Assembly: GCA_027624955.1 (NCBI GenBank)
Contig: JAQBTG010000012.1
Span: forward strand, 1 to 64,000
DNA: 64,000 nucleotides
DNA from: Pseudomonadota bacterium
GTDB lineage: Bacteria; Pseudomonadota; Alphaproteobacteria; UBA828
Direction: 5' to 3'
Below are positions 35,502 to 45,453 of this stretch, in pieces; within the stretch, counting starts at the first letter, position 1; each line of letters opens with the position of its first letter. The notes below the pieces were generated by a model. That model was not told the origin of the DNA. It saw nothing but the letters and a program-made list of their open reading frames with translations, and did not search any database. The position numbers were made by a program, and so were the translations under genes.

Positions 35502-36931
35502 ATGCGGGCAACTCTTCCGGCGCTCTGGTGGACCGGACCCTAACAAATATACGCAACGCCTGGCGCGAGATGACGGATTCTGCCCGCGTCGCGCTGACCG
35601 GCTCCGTCCGGCCCGATCTGCCACCCGAAGATTTGGAGCGCATTGAGCGCCAAGTAACCGCCTGCCTGGAGGGCCGTGGCGGAGAAGTATCTGCTAGAAC
35701 CCGGGCTGCCGATTTGGGACGCACGTATTTATCTCTCGATCCCACCGGAAGAAAGCGATTTTTGAAGCTTTTGGCGCGCTTCGGTGTGAACGATTTAATC
35801 TTGGACGAAGCCGCCGAGGCATTGCTTGCGGCGCCTGATCTAATTGGCCGAGAGGTGGCGTCCCGTCGGCTAAAAACTGCTCTTGTGGCGCCGAGAACGA
35901 ATCTTCTCCGCCAATTCAGCGCCCTACCCAACGGCGTGAAGTTCCTTGTGGACATGAGGGCGGAACTGCGCGAGATCAAAGGCGACGATGCAGATCTCGC
36001 GGCGCTGGACGCGGATCTAAAGGATTTGCTGTCGTCTTGGTTCGATATCGGCCTCTTGAATTTGCAGCGGATTACTTGGAATGCACCGGCTGCGCTGTTG
36101 GAGAAATTGGCCGACTATGAGGCAGTCCACGCGATCCTCTCGTGGCAGGATCTGAAGCATCGTCTGGATTCCACGGACCGGCGGTTTTATGCATTCTTTC
36201 ATCCCAATATGGCGGAAGAGCCTCTCATTTTTGTCGAAGTGGCGCTGGTCGAAGGCCTGGCCGGAAATGTTCAGGAACTGCTCGATGTGAGCGAGCCGAG
36301 GAACGCCATAAAATCTGCGGATACCGCGATATTTTACTCCATATCCAACGCCCAACGTGGTTTGAACGGTATTTCCTTCGGCGGTTTTTTGATCAAACGG
36401 GTACTCGATGATGTGACACGGGAATTGCCGGCAATCAAAACGGCAGCGACGCTTTCGCCGATGCCAGGATTTAGAAAGTGGTTGGAGGACCTCATTGAGA
36501 CCGACAGTCAATCTGTGCTCACAACGGCTGAGCATCGCGCCCTAAAGGGCGTGGCCGGAGACCGTCTCGACGATGGCGAGGGATTGTCCACTCTATTGGC
36601 GTCGCCCTGGCAGAGTGACAAAAAGGTTGTGGAAGCCCTGCGGCAGCCGTTAACCCGGCTCGGCGCAACTTATCTGCTGACCGCGCGGGATTCGTTCGAT
36701 GAGCCGAGCGACCGAGTCGCGCGTTTTCATTTGAGCAACGGCGCGCGAGTCGAACGGCTTAATTTCCTCGCTGACAGTTCCCTACAGGGAATGAAGCAAT
36801 CTTATGGAATGATGGTAAATTATCGTTATAAACCAGGTGATATCGAGGCCAATCACGAGGCGTTTAAAGGCGCGAAACGTATCGTCGCGTCCAGCGCGGT
36901 GAAATCCCTTCTGTCCAGACGCGAAAGATAA
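35498..36931 (+). CDS. malonyl-CoA decarboxylase
   Basis: 477 aa, the normal length. It converts malonyl-CoA to acetyl-CoA and CO2. The helical N-terminal domain (about 1-150, ending FLVDMRAELREI) and the acetyltransferase-like catalytic domain (DLKDLLSSWFDIGLLNLQRITWNAPAALLEKLADYEAVH, FFHPNMAEEPLIFVEVALVEGL, AIFYSISNAQRGLNGISFGGFLIKRV, VARFHLSNGARVERLNFLAD) match the MCD family, including the conserved serine/histidine region. Starts at a GTG overlapping the nnr stop, so translation is coupled. No malonyl-CoA synthetase or transporter genes are adjacent. Confidence 0.93.
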   Translation: MNAGNSSGALVDRTLTNIRNAWREMTDSARVALTGSVRPDLPPEDLERIERQVTACLEGRGGEVSARTRAADLGRTYLSLDPTGRKRFLKLLARFGVNDLILDEAAEALLAAPDLIGREVASRRLKTALVAPRTNLLRQFSALPNGVKFLVDMRAELREIKGDDADLAALDADLKDLLSSWFDIGLLNLQRITWNAPAALLEKLADYEAVHAILSWQDLKHRLDSTDRRFYAFFHPNMAEEPLIFVEVALVEGLAGNVQELLDVSEPRNAIKSADTAIFYSISNAQRGLNGISFGGFLIKRVLDDVTRELPAIKTAATLSPMPGFRKWLEDLIETDSQSVLTTAEHRALKGVAGDRLDDGEGLSTLLASPWQSDKKVVEALRQPLTRLGATYLLTARDSFDEPSDRVARFHLSNGARVERLNFLADSSLQGMKQSYGMMVNYRYKPGDIEANHEAFKGAKRIVASSAVKSLLSRRER

Positions 36932-37058
36932 CGGTACCACGCCGTGGACTTGTTGTTGCCTTCATGGGTGCTTCGTATGTTATATGGCTCCCGCCGGGAC
37001 AGCTGGTTGAGCCGTTTCCGGCGAAGAATTGTAATAGATCGCCATGGGGTGAGCACGC

Positions 37059-37143
37059 GCGGGCGTGGCGGAATTGGTAGACGCGCGTGGTTTAGGACCA
37101 CGTGGTGAAAGCCTTGGGGGTTCGAGTCCCTTCGCCCGCACCA
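37059..37143 (+). tRNA. tRNA-Leu (TAG)
   Basis: Class II tRNA of 85 bases: acceptor GCGGGCG paired with CGCCCGC, D-arm with GGCGGAATTGGTAGACGC, anticodon stem CGTGG/CCACG with loop TTTAGGA (anticodon TAG at 37093-37095), an extended variable arm (TGGTGAAAGCCTTG) and encoded CCA. Confidence 0.97.
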
Positions 37144-37229
37144 CCTCTTTGTTTGGCGCGAATGGACTAAATTTAGTTAATAACGGTTGGCGTTGTTCGA
37201 ATGGATCGAGAAGCGAGAAACGGTGAGCC

Positions 37230-38762
37230 ATGCAGGTAAATGAGACCCTGTCAGAGGGGCTTAAACGCGAATTCACAATCATTGTACCGTCGTCCGACGT
37301 GGAAGCGGAGGTCGAAGGCCGTCTGCTCGAGCTGAGCAAGACGATAAAGATGAAAGGGTTTCGGCCCGGCAAAGTGCCGCTCGCCATCGTCCGGCGACAG
37401 TATCGGCCATCCGTCTTGGGGGAGGTTCTGGAACGCTCTATACAAAAGAGCTCGCAGAAAGCAATTGAAGAGCGGGAATTGCGTCCTGCTCTGCAGCCCA
37501 AGATCGAAATAACCGATTATGGCGACGGCAAGGATCTCGAATACAAGATGGATATGGAGATCTTGCCGGATATCGAAATCGGTAATTTGTCGGAAATCTC
37601 GCTCACTCGATTGGTTTCCGAAGCCGACGATGAAAAAGTGAACGAGAGCCTCAAACGGATCGCTGAAGCGGACAAACAGTTCAAACCCGCGGAAGAAGGA
37701 CGCGTCGCAGTATCCGGTGACGGCTTGTTGATCGATTTCAAAGGCAAGATCGATGGTGTCGATCTGGAAGGGACGTCTGCGGACGACTTCGAAATCGAAC
37801 TCGGGAGCGGCACTTTTATTCCAGGATTTGAGGAACAGCTGATCGGCGTCAAGAAAGGCGAACATCGCCAGGTTAATGTCGAGTTCCCAGCGGATTATCC
37901 GCAAGAGGATGCGGCGGGAAAAGCGGCGCTCTTTGAAGTCGATGTCAAGGAGGTGCGCGAGCGTACGGAAACGACGATCGATGATGAAATGGCAAAACGG
38001 CAGGGAGTGGACGACCTCGCCGCCCTGACCGGTCTGGTGCGTGAGCAATTGGAGCAGCAGTTTGAGGCGGCGTCCAAGGCGCAATTGAAACGCTCCCTTC
38101 TCGATGATCTGGCGGAACGCTATACGTTCGAAGTTCCTGCCGGCATGGTCGATCAGGAATTCGAGACAATTTGGACTCAGATCACGCGCGATTTGGAGAA
38201 GTCTAAATCAACATTCGAAGAATCGATGGACCAAAGCGAAGATGAGGCGCGCGCGGAGTATCGGCAAATTGCCGAACGGCGCGTCCGCCTGGGATTGCTT
38301 CTCTCCGAAATTGGCCGCGAGAATGAAATCTCGATCGAGCGTGACGATCTTCTCAAGGCCGCACTTGAATCTGCGCGCGGGTTTTCGAATCCACAACAGG
38401 TACTCGAATTCTATCGATCGAATCCCAATGCCCTGGAACGCTTTCGAGCGCCGGTATTCGAGGACAAGGTGGTCGCCTTCTTGTCGGAGCTCGCGGATAT
38501 CAAGGAAAGCGTTGTTGATCCGGAGGAGTTATTCCGCGATCCGGACGATGTAGCGGGCACGGAGAAGAGCGCTAAGGGCTCTAGCAAAAAATCTGGGACG
38601 CCGGCGGCCAAGAAAAAGGCGGTAAAAAAACCGGCTTCGAAAGCAGAAGCCACCGACGCGAAGGTGACGACGAAAAACACCGCTGCGAAAAGAAAAACTA
38701 CATCTGACAAGAGCGGGCAAAAAACGGCGAAATCGACCACCGCTGCAGCAAAAGAAAAATAG
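37230..38762 (+). CDS. tig: trigger factor with Lys/Ala-rich C-terminal tail
   Basis: 510 aa. The ribosome-binding N domain carries GFRPGKVPLAIVRRQY, then the FKBP-type peptidyl-prolyl isomerase domain (about 155-245; GLLIDFKGKIDGV, ELGSGTFIPGFEEQLIGVKKGEHRQVNVEFP) and the helical chaperone domain (to about 435). After that comes an extra tail of some 60 residues, lysine, alanine and threonine-rich (KKSGTPAAKKKAVKKPASKA and similar), which typical trigger factors lack. The tail is histone H1-like and likely disordered. Immediately followed by clpP (29 bp), the standard tig-clpP-clpX-lon order. Confidence 0.96.
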   Translation: MQVNETLSEGLKREFTIIVPSSDVEAEVEGRLLELSKTIKMKGFRPGKVPLAIVRRQYRPSVLGEVLERSIQKSSQKAIEERELRPALQPKIEITDYGDGKDLEYKMDMEILPDIEIGNLSEISLTRLVSEADDEKVNESLKRIAEADKQFKPAEEGRVAVSGDGLLIDFKGKIDGVDLEGTSADDFEIELGSGTFIPGFEEQLIGVKKGEHRQVNVEFPADYPQEDAAGKAALFEVDVKEVRERTETTIDDEMAKRQGVDDLAALTGLVREQLEQQFEAASKAQLKRSLLDDLAERYTFEVPAGMVDQEFETIWTQITRDLEKSKSTFEESMDQSEDEARAEYRQIAERRVRLGLLLSEIGRENEISIERDDLLKAALESARGFSNPQQVLEFYRSNPNALERFRAPVFEDKVVAFLSELADIKESVVDPEELFRDPDDVAGTEKSAKGSSKKSGTPAAKKKAVKKPASKAEATDAKVTTKNTAAKRKTTSDKSGQKTAKSTTAAAKEK

Positions 38763-38791
38763 CCAAAGGCTCTTAAGGAGACATAACGGCG

Positions 38792-39445
38792 ATGGCCGAT
38801 ATCATTGATACCTACGCAAATACGCTCGTTCCCATGGTTGTTGAGCAGACAAATCGCGGGGAACGTTCTTACGATATTTTTTCGCGCCTTTTGAAGGAGC
38901 GAATCATTTTTCTGACCGGTGCCATACATGACGAAGTGTCGAGCCTGGTAACTGCGCAGTTGCTCTTTCTCGAATCGGAAAACCCGAACAAAGACATTTC
39001 CATTTATATCAACTCGCCGGGCGGGGTTGTGACATCGGGATTGGCGATCTACGACACCATTCAATACATTCGCCCTGCCGTGGCGACTCTCTGTATCGGC
39101 CAAGCCGCTTCCATGGGCTCGTTGCTGTTGGCCGCCGGCGCTGAAGGACAGCGCTTTGCCCTGCCGAACTCGCGAATCATGCTGCACCAGCCGTCGGGTG
39201 GATTTCAGGGCCAGGCCACCGATATTGAAATTCATACGAGAGAAATTCTTGCTTTACGTAAAAGGTTGAATGAAATTTACGTTAAGCACACGAAGCAAGG
39301 CATTGAGATAATTGAAAAAAATCTCGAAAGAGATAATTTCATGTCACCAGAGGATGCGAAGGCGTTCGGCATCGTCGACGACGTGGTGGTTCACCGAGTT
39401 GTGACGGAGGACCCAGACGATCCGAAGCCAGAAAGCAAGTCTTAA
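38792..39445 (+). CDS. clpP: ATP-dependent Clp protease proteolytic subunit
   Basis: 217 aa. Serine protease barrel subunit; triad Ser107 ([11 protein letters not shown]), His132 (MLHQPSGG) and Asp181 ([11 protein letters not shown]) all present, with the family's INSPGG and IYDTIQYI segments. The N terminus [23 protein letters not shown] is the region that packs with ClpX/ClpA. Located between tig and clpX. Confidence 0.98.
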   Translation: MADIIDTYANTLVPMVVEQTNRGERSYDIFSRLLKERIIFLTGAIHDEVSSLVTAQLLFLESENPNKDISIYINSPGGVVTSGLAIYDTIQYIRPAVATLCIGQAASMGSLLLAAGAEGQRFALPNSRIMLHQPSGGFQGQATDIEIHTREILALRKRLNEIYVKHTKQGIEIIEKNLERDNFMSPEDAKAFGIVDDVVVHRVVTEDPDDPKPESKS

Positions 39446-39642
39446 CCGTTTTTTATCTGCACAGCGCTAGAGTGGCACCAACCGCTGAGAAGGCGGGGGG
39501 CAGGGCAGAATAGGCTAGACAAATAGCACCAACGAGTGCGACCCTCGATTCGGATTAATGGCCATCGCGATTAGCTGCTGTCGCGGCTAGCGGTGGTAGG
39601 TGAGGGGCGGCGCCCCGCGCGGCTGAACTGACTGGAGTGGGC

Positions 39643-40911
39643 ATGAACAAGTCCAGCGGCAACGACTCGAAGAACACGCTTTACTGCTCTTTTTGCGGCA
39701 AGAGCCAGCATGAAGTGCGCAAGCTTATTGCCGGCCCGACCGTGTTCATCTGCGATGAATGCGTTGAACTCTGCATGGATATTATCCGTGAAGAGCACAA
39801 GAGCTCCCGCGTTAAAAGCCGGGATGGCGTGCCGGCACCAGCGGAAATATCCGAAGTATTGCAGGATTATGTCATTGGCCAGTATCACGCCAAACGGGTG
39901 CTTTCGGTGGCCGTGCACAATCATTACAAGCGTCTCGCCCATAGCGGCAACAGCAATGACGTTGAGTTGGCGAAATCGAATATTTTGCTGATTGGCCCGA
40001 CAGGCTGCGGCAAGACCCTACTGGCCCAAACTCTCGCTCGAATCCTGGATGTTCCCTTCACTATGGCCGATGCCACGACGCTAACGGAAGCGGGCTATGT
40101 CGGTGAGGATGTTGAAAATATCATTCTGAAGCTTTTGCAATCTGCGGATTACAATGTCGAACGGGCACAGCGTGGCATCGTCTATCTGGACGAAGTCGAT
40201 AAAATTGCGCGCAAATCTGACAATCCTTCGATTACCCGCGACGTTTCTGGTGAAGGTGTACAGCAGGCTCTGTTGAAGATCATGGAAGGCACCGTGGCTT
40301 CGGTTCCTCCACAAGGCGGGCGCAAACACCCGCAACAGGAGTTCCTGCAGGTCGATACCACAAACATATTGTTTATTTGTGGTGGCGCGTTCGCGGGTCT
40401 GGAAAAGATTATTGCGCAACGTGGCCGTGGGACATCAATTGGTTTTGGCGCCGATGTGCGTGCACCCGAAGAGCGCAAGACTGGAGAAATTTTGCGTGAA
40501 ATCGAACCGGAAGATTTGCTCAAGTTCGGATTAATTCCCGAGTTTGTTGGCCGGTTGCCGGTTATCGCGACTCTCGAAGATTTGGACGAGACCGCGTTAA
40601 TCGAAATTTTAACGGCGCCCAAGAACGCCTTGGTAAAGCAATATCAAAAGCTGTTCGAAATGGAAGAAGTGGAATTGAGCTTTACCGAAGACGCGTTGAG
40701 CGCCATTGCGCGAAAGGCGGTCGCTCGCAAGACTGGAGCGCGCGGATTGCGTTCAATATTGGAAGCAATTTTACTCGATTCGATGTTTGACCTACCTGGA
40801 TACGACAATGTTGAGGAGGTGGTCATTAACCGTGAAGTGGTTGAGGGTGGGGCAACGCCGCTGTTGATTTACGCTGATCGAACTGAAGACGCCAGTTCCT
40901 CGGCTTCATAA
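39643..40911 (+). CDS. clpX: ATP-dependent Clp protease ATP-binding subunit ClpX
   Basis: 422 aa from the ATG at 39643 (a GTG six bases earlier is in frame; GGAG lies about 5 nt ahead of the ATG). The zinc-binding domain has Cys15, Cys18, Cys37 and Cys40 ([19 protein letters not shown]). The AAA+ part has [15 protein letters not shown], pore loop GYVGEDVEN, Walker [10 protein letters not shown] and sensor/RKH region GFGADVRAP. It unfolds tagged substrates for ClpP. The 197-bp gap after clpP suggests a separate promoter. Confidence 0.98.
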   Translation: MNKSSGNDSKNTLYCSFCGKSQHEVRKLIAGPTVFICDECVELCMDIIREEHKSSRVKSRDGVPAPAEISEVLQDYVIGQYHAKRVLSVAVHNHYKRLAHSGNSNDVELAKSNILLIGPTGCGKTLLAQTLARILDVPFTMADATTLTEAGYVGEDVENIILKLLQSADYNVERAQRGIVYLDEVDKIARKSDNPSITRDVSGEGVQQALLKIMEGTVASVPPQGGRKHPQQEFLQVDTTNILFICGGAFAGLEKIIAQRGRGTSIGFGADVRAPEERKTGEILREIEPEDLLKFGLIPEFVGRLPVIATLEDLDETALIEILTAPKNALVKQYQKLFEMEEVELSFTEDALSAIARKAVARKTGARGLRSILEAILLDSMFDLPGYDNVEEVVINREVVEGGATPLLIYADRTEDASSSAS

Positions 40912-40939
40912 GTGTCGTGCCACGGGTATTTTTTTGGGA

Positions 40940-40970
40940 CTTGACCGGACCCAGGTGGGCTCCCACCTAA
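40940..40970 (+). promoter_or_regulatory. possible heat-shock promoter and palindrome ahead of lon
   Basis: CTTGAC (40940-40945) and CCCACCTAA (from 40962) with a 16-base spacer resemble a sigma-32 promoter. The proposed -10 is the right half of a near-perfect palindrome, AGGTGGG-CT-CCCACCT (40953-40968), which may instead be an operator. lon is a heat-shock gene in many proteobacteria, so the promoter reading is plausible. Confidence 0.38.
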
Positions 40971-41031
40971 AAGCAACGCAGTTCGCTTATCCTGGGCGGC
41001 GCATAACATGACCGAGAAGTGAACAAATCTG

Positions 41032-43446
41032 ATGCCTGAAGCCACTGAACATCCACGCTATCCGGTTTTGCCTTTACGCGATATCGTCGTTTTTCCACAC
41101 ATGATTGTGCCGCTGTTTGTGGGGCGCGAAAAATCCGTGCGGGCGCTTGAAGATGTCATGAAGGACGACAAGCAGATCCTTCTGATCGCGCAAAAGAATG
41201 CGTCGCAAGATGATCCAACCACTGATGACATTCATAGCGTCGGAACAATCGGCACCGTTCTTCAACTGCTGAAATTACCCGATGGTACGGTGAAGGTGCT
41301 GGTCGAAGGCGGTGCGCGGGCGCGCGTTATCAAATTTTTTGACAATGAAGATTTTTTCCAGGCGACCGCTGAGCAAATGGCCGGCGATGACGGCGATCCG
41401 CAAGAAATCGAGGCCATGTCGCGCTCGGTTCTGTCCCAGTTTGAGCAATACGTAAAACTGAATAAGAAAGTGCCGCCGGAAGTTCTGGTTTCAGTCAATC
41501 AAATAGACGATCCGGCGAAATTGGCCGATACCATCGCTTCTCATCTGTCGATCAAGCTTGAGGAAAAGCAGGAACTGCTCGAAGTCGTCTCGTTGATGGA
41601 GCGCATGGAGCGTGTCTGTGGCCTCATGGAAGGCGAAATAGGCGTCCTGCAGGTCGAGAAAAAAATTCGCAGTCGCGTTAAGCGCCAAATGGAAAAAACG
41701 CAGCGCGAATATTATCTCAACGAGCAAATGAAGGCGATCCAGAAGGAGCTTGGCGAAGGCGAGGATGGCCGTGACGAGACCGCCGAATATGAAGATCGCA
41801 TCAAAAACACCAAATTGACCAAGGAAGCGCGCGAAAAGGCGGAAGCCGAAATTAAGAAACTGCGCACGATGTCCCCGATGTCGGCGGAAGCGACAGTGGT
41901 GCGCAATTATCTCGATTGGCTGTTGAACATTCCGTGGAAGAAACGGACTCGGGTCAACAAGGATGTGAACCAGGCCGAGAAGATCCTGAACGAGGATCAC
42001 TACGCCTTGAAGCTGGTCAAGGAACGCATTCTTGAATATCTCGCGGTGCAGCAGCGCACGAGAAAATTGAAAGGTCCGATCCTCTGTTTGGTTGGCCCTC
42101 CGGGCGTCGGCAAGACGTCGCTCGGCAAGTCCGTAGCGCGCGCGACGGGGCGGAATTTCGTGCGCTTTTCACTTGGTGGCGTGCGCGACGAAGCGGAAAT
42201 TCGTGGCCATCGGCGGACCTATATTGGCTCGATGCCGGGCAAAATTATTCAATCCATGAAAAAGGCGAAATCCTCCAATCCACTATTTTTGTTGGATGAG
42301 GTCGACAAGATGGGCGCCGATTTCCGTGGCGATCCCTCGTCGGCGCTATTGGAGGTTTTGGACCCCGAGCAGAATTCGACCTTCAACGATCATTACCTAG
42401 AGGTCGACTATGATTTATCCGACGTGATGTTTATCACGACGGCCAATACGCTCCGTATGGCGCCGGCTTTACTGGACCGCATGGAGATCATCCGCATTCC
42501 GGGTTACACCGAAGACGAAAAGGTGCAAATTGCACGGCGCCATTTGATTCCTAAGCAAATCAGCGAGCACAGTCTCAAAAAGAACGAATGGTCGATTTCG
42601 AATGACTCGCTGCTCGACCTAATTCGCTATTACACACGTGAAGCGGGCGTGCGGAATCTCGAGCGGGAAATTGCGCGGCTCACGCGCAAGGCAACGCGCG
42701 AGATCGTATCCAAAGGAGTCGAACGGGTACGGGTGACCAAACGCAATCTTGAGAAATACGCGGGCGTTAAGAAATATCGTTACGGCGAAGCTGAGTTGGA
42801 AGATTTGGTCGGCGTCACGACGGGCTTGGCGTGGACCGAGGTCGGCGGCGAGTTGTTAACCATCGAGGCAGTTCTCCTGCCGGGTAAGGGCAAGGTAATC
42901 GCGACGGGTAAACTTGGCGATGTCATGCGCGAATCGGTGCAGGCGGCGGAAAGCTATGTGAAGTCGCGTGCAGCGGAGTTCGGCATTAAACCGACCGTGT
43001 TCAGCAAACGCGACATCCATGTCCATGTACCCGAGGGTGCGACGCCAAAAGACGGGCCGTCCGCTGGAGTCGCAATGGCGACTTCCATTATCTCGGTGCT
43101 CACCGGCATTCCGGTCAGCAAGAGCTTGGCGATGACCGGGGAAATTACGCTGCGCGGCCGCGTATTGCCGATCGGCGGCCTCAAGGAAAAATTGCTGGCT
43201 GCTTTGCGCGGTGGATTGAAGACCGTGCTCATTCCTCGTGAGAACGAAAAGGATCTGGTGGAGATTCCCGACAATGTGAAGAAGAACTTGAACATCATTC
43301 CCATCGACACCGTCGACGACGTTCTGAAGCACGCACTTACCAAGCCAGTCGTTCCAATTGAATGGGACGAAGAAGAGCAAGAAAAAAAATCCGTTTCCAG
43401 TTCGTCGGATGACAAGGTCGATGCTGACGGAGTCGTCACACATTAA
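41032..43446 (+). CDS. lon: ATP-dependent protease Lon
   Basis: 804 aa. N-terminal substrate-binding LAN domain (PVLPLRDIVVFPHMIVPLFVGREKSVRAL), AAA+ module with LVGPPGVGKTSLGKSVA, arginine finger and sensor regions, and the C-terminal Ser-Lys protease domain (catalytic Ser in KDGPSAGVAMAT, Lys in the following ...LKEKLLAA segment). Removes misfolded and regulatory proteins, and in alphaproteobacteria controls cell-cycle and stress factors. The tail after about 770 is acidic and lysine/serine-rich. Followed by HU after 237 bp. Confidence 0.98.
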   Translation: MPEATEHPRYPVLPLRDIVVFPHMIVPLFVGREKSVRALEDVMKDDKQILLIAQKNASQDDPTTDDIHSVGTIGTVLQLLKLPDGTVKVLVEGGARARVIKFFDNEDFFQATAEQMAGDDGDPQEIEAMSRSVLSQFEQYVKLNKKVPPEVLVSVNQIDDPAKLADTIASHLSIKLEEKQELLEVVSLMERMERVCGLMEGEIGVLQVEKKIRSRVKRQMEKTQREYYLNEQMKAIQKELGEGEDGRDETAEYEDRIKNTKLTKEAREKAEAEIKKLRTMSPMSAEATVVRNYLDWLLNIPWKKRTRVNKDVNQAEKILNEDHYALKLVKERILEYLAVQQRTRKLKGPILCLVGPPGVGKTSLGKSVARATGRNFVRFSLGGVRDEAEIRGHRRTYIGSMPGKIIQSMKKAKSSNPLFLLDEVDKMGADFRGDPSSALLEVLDPEQNSTFNDHYLEVDYDLSDVMFITTANTLRMAPALLDRMEIIRIPGYTEDEKVQIARRHLIPKQISEHSLKKNEWSISNDSLLDLIRYYTREAGVRNLEREIARLTRKATREIVSKGVERVRVTKRNLEKYAGVKKYRYGEAELEDLVGVTTGLAWTEVGGELLTIEAVLLPGKGKVIATGKLGDVMRESVQAAESYVKSRAAEFGIKPTVFSKRDIHVHVPEGATPKDGPSAGVAMATSIISVLTGIPVSKSLAMTGEITLRGRVLPIGGLKEKLLAALRGGLKTVLIPRENEKDLVEIPDNVKKNLNIIPIDTVDDVLKHALTKPVVPIEWDEEEQEKKSVSSSSDDKVDADGVVTH

Positions 43447-43683
43447 TCTGCTGAAGCGAGTCGTGGTCGCGACTCGATAATGTGTTTCTTTTCCCAGACA
43501 ATTAGGTATCCGAACCTCCAGCGGGCCCTGTCATGTCCCTGTAAAGCCCGGATTCTTTGGTTTTGTGGCCTCGATGACGTTGACGTTTCTGAATCTCGCA
43601 CCTTACACTCGACCGGGTTGTATACGTATTCGAGAGCCGAAAGCGTTGCACAATTTATCTACGATTAATCATGGGGGCTGAGA

Positions 43684-43956
43684 GTGAATAAGAACGATCT
43701 GGTTAAATCCGTCGCTGACGCAACGGACATGTCGAGCGCTGATGCCGCACGGGCGGTGGAAGGGGTTTTCGACGCAATCACCAATTCTTTAAAGGGCGGA
43801 GAAGAAGTACGCTTGGTTGGATTTGGGTCTTTCAGTGTCGTCAAAAGAAAAGCGACGACAGGACGCAACCCGAGAACCGGCGAGGCAATCCAAATCCCCG
43901 CTTCAAATCAGCCAAAATTCAAAGCGGGCAAGGCTCTGAAAGAGGCAGTCAACTAA
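43684..43956 (+). CDS. HU family DNA-binding protein
   Basis: 90 aa, beginning at a GTG with GGGGG about 10 nt ahead. NKNDLVKSVADATDMSSADAARAVEGVFDAITNSLKGGEEVRLVGFGSFSVVKRKATTGRNPRTGEAIQIPASNQPKFKAGKALKEAVN is a textbook HU-beta sequence, including the GFGSF turn and the RNPRTGE DNA-intercalating arm. It bends and compacts DNA. Placed downstream of lon as in many proteobacteria, and followed by a strong terminator. Confidence 0.97.
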   Translation: MNKNDLVKSVADATDMSSADAARAVEGVFDAITNSLKGGEEVRLVGFGSFSVVKRKATTGRNPRTGEAIQIPASNQPKFKAGKALKEAVN

Positions 43957-43979
43957 GCATCTGTGTCGATAGCTTACCG

Positions 43980-44016
43980 GACGCCGGCCAATTTGGTGGC
44001 CGGCGTCAATTATTTT
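43980..44016 (+). terminator. Rho-independent terminator after the HU gene
   Basis: A perfect 11-bp stem, GACGCCGGCCA and TGGCCGGCGTC, with an ATTTGG loop, followed by an AATTATTTT stretch on the plus strand. It starts 24 bases after the HU stop codon. Confidence 0.85.
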
Positions 44017-44108
44017 GGCCTGGCAAGTCCGACTATATTTACTTGAATTCAAAAGAATCGAAACGGCGAGGCCGTTACGATGCTATGTTCTGTCCGTATC
44101 CAGTCAGG

Positions 44109-44184
44109 GGGCGATTAGCTCAGCTGGAAGAGCGTCTCGTTTACACCGAGAAAGTCGGCGGTTCGAGCCCGTCATCGCCCACCA
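44109..44184 (+). tRNA. tRNA-Val (TAC)
   Basis: 76 bases: acceptor GGGCGAT/ATCGCCC, D-arm GCTCAGCTGGAAGAGC, anticodon stem TCTCG/CGAGA with loop TTTACAC (TAC at 44142-44144), T-arm GGTTCGAGC and encoded CCA. Confidence 0.97.
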
Positions 44185-44309
44185 AATTTGAGCCAGGGAT
44201 CGCGCAGGAAACTCATAGGAGACAAGGGCAATTGCCTTGACCGGGCTTGCGCACTGCATTAAACAAAACCGCCCGGTTCGGCGCGGTTTTTAGCGACTTT
44301 CCGTAATTC

Positions 44310-44386
<77 letters not shown>

Positions 44387-44510
44387 TCTTATCGGATTCC
44401 CCCGCGGAGCATGCGGGGCCGGTCAGACGATATAGTTGGCGCCTTTGGACGATGTGTTTGTTTTGCGGCTTCCGGGGAAAGTTAAGAATAATGGATGGTG
44501 ACACCGCTCA

Positions 44511-44885
44511 ATGATCGCATCTCAATCATTCTTGCTCGAATATCTACCGATCTTGATATTTCTGGGGATTGCCGCGGTCATCGCAATGGGCGCGATTGCC
44601 GCGTCCTATATTGCCGCACCGCAAAACCCCGACGCGGATAAAGTATCAGCCTATGAATGCGGTTTCGACGCGTTTGACGATGCGCGTGGGCGCTTCGATG
44701 TGCGTTTCTATTTGGTCGCCATTTTATTCATCATTTTCGACCTGGAAGTTGCCTTCTTGTTTCCGTGGGCGGTCTCATTCAAGGATATTGGCCTTTACGG
44801 ATTTTGGTCGATGGTGATTTTCCTGGGCATCCTGACCATTGGTTTTATCTACGAATGGAAGAAAGGCGCTTTGGAATGGGATTGA
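44511..44885 (+). CDS. nuoA: NADH-quinone oxidoreductase subunit A
   Basis: 124 aa, three membrane helices. The conserved loop [44 protein letters not shown] is the NuoA signature, with the Cys used in redox-state assays. First gene of the nuo operon; its last codons overlap nuoB by 10 bases. Part of the membrane arm/hydrophilic junction of complex I. Confidence 0.97.
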   Translation: MIASQSFLLEYLPILIFLGIAAVIAMGAIAASYIAAPQNPDADKVSAYECGFDAFDDARGRFDVRFYLVAILFIIFDLEVAFLFPWAVSFKDIGLYGFWSMVIFLGILTIGFIYEWKKGALEWD

Positions 44886-45433
44886 GCAGTGACCGCACGC
44901 CGCATTTGGCTGATGCCCCGATTCCTCCTGGCGAGGCACAGACTGCCGCGCTGAAGCTCGTAACCGACGAGCTCGGCGATAAGGGCTTTGTTGTTGCCAA
45001 GCTCGATCGTCTCATCAATTGGGCGCGCACGGGTTCTTTGTGGCCGATGAGCTTCGGTCTTGCCTGCTGCGGCGTCGAGTTTATGCAAGTGATCGCCGCG
45101 CGCTATGACATCGACCGTTTGGGCATGATCCCCCGCGCCAGCCCGCGTCAATCCGACGTGATGATCGTTGCCGGCACCTTGTGCAACAAAATGGCGCCAG
45201 CATTTCGCAAGGTATACGACCAGATGCCTGAGCCGCGCTATGTCATCTCCATGGGCAGCTGCGCCAATGGCGGCGGGTACTACCACTATTCTTATTCTGT
45301 CGTACGCGGATGTGATCGGATTGTGCCGGTCGACGTGTATGTGCCTGGTTGCCCGCCTACAGCCGAAGCGCTTCTCTACGGCATCATGCAGCTTCAGCGT
45401 AAAATTCGGCGCACCGGAACGATCGCGCGCTAG
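44876..45433 (+). CDS. nuoB: NADH-quinone oxidoreductase subunit B
   Basis: 185 aa from the ATG at 44876 inside nuoA; the open frame extends upstream but out of family. It binds the terminal N2 [4Fe-4S] cluster: the adjacent cysteines in [10 protein letters not shown], the cysteine in [19 protein letters not shown] and the one in [16 protein letters not shown] are the four ligands. Located at the quinone site with NuoD. Confidence 0.96.
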   Translation: MGLSSDRTPHLADAPIPPGEAQTAALKLVTDELGDKGFVVAKLDRLINWARTGSLWPMSFGLACCGVEFMQVIAARYDIDRLGMIPRASPRQSDVMIVAGTLCNKMAPAFRKVYDQMPEPRYVISMGSCANGGGYYHYSYSVVRGCDRIVPVDVYVPGCPPTAEALLYGIMQLQRKIRRTGTIAR

Positions 45434-45453
45434 AGCCCGCGAATTTAAAGACC

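Noticed and set aside
39586-39625. GC-rich inverted repeat GGGGCGGCGCCCC before clpX as a terminator
   Set aside because: The arms meet with a single-base centre and no T-run, so no usable RNA hairpin forms; at most a DNA site.
41491-42000. 169-codon minus-strand frame inside lon
   Set aside because: Leucine/phenylalanine-rich complement of the helical Lon domain; the plus strand is unambiguous.
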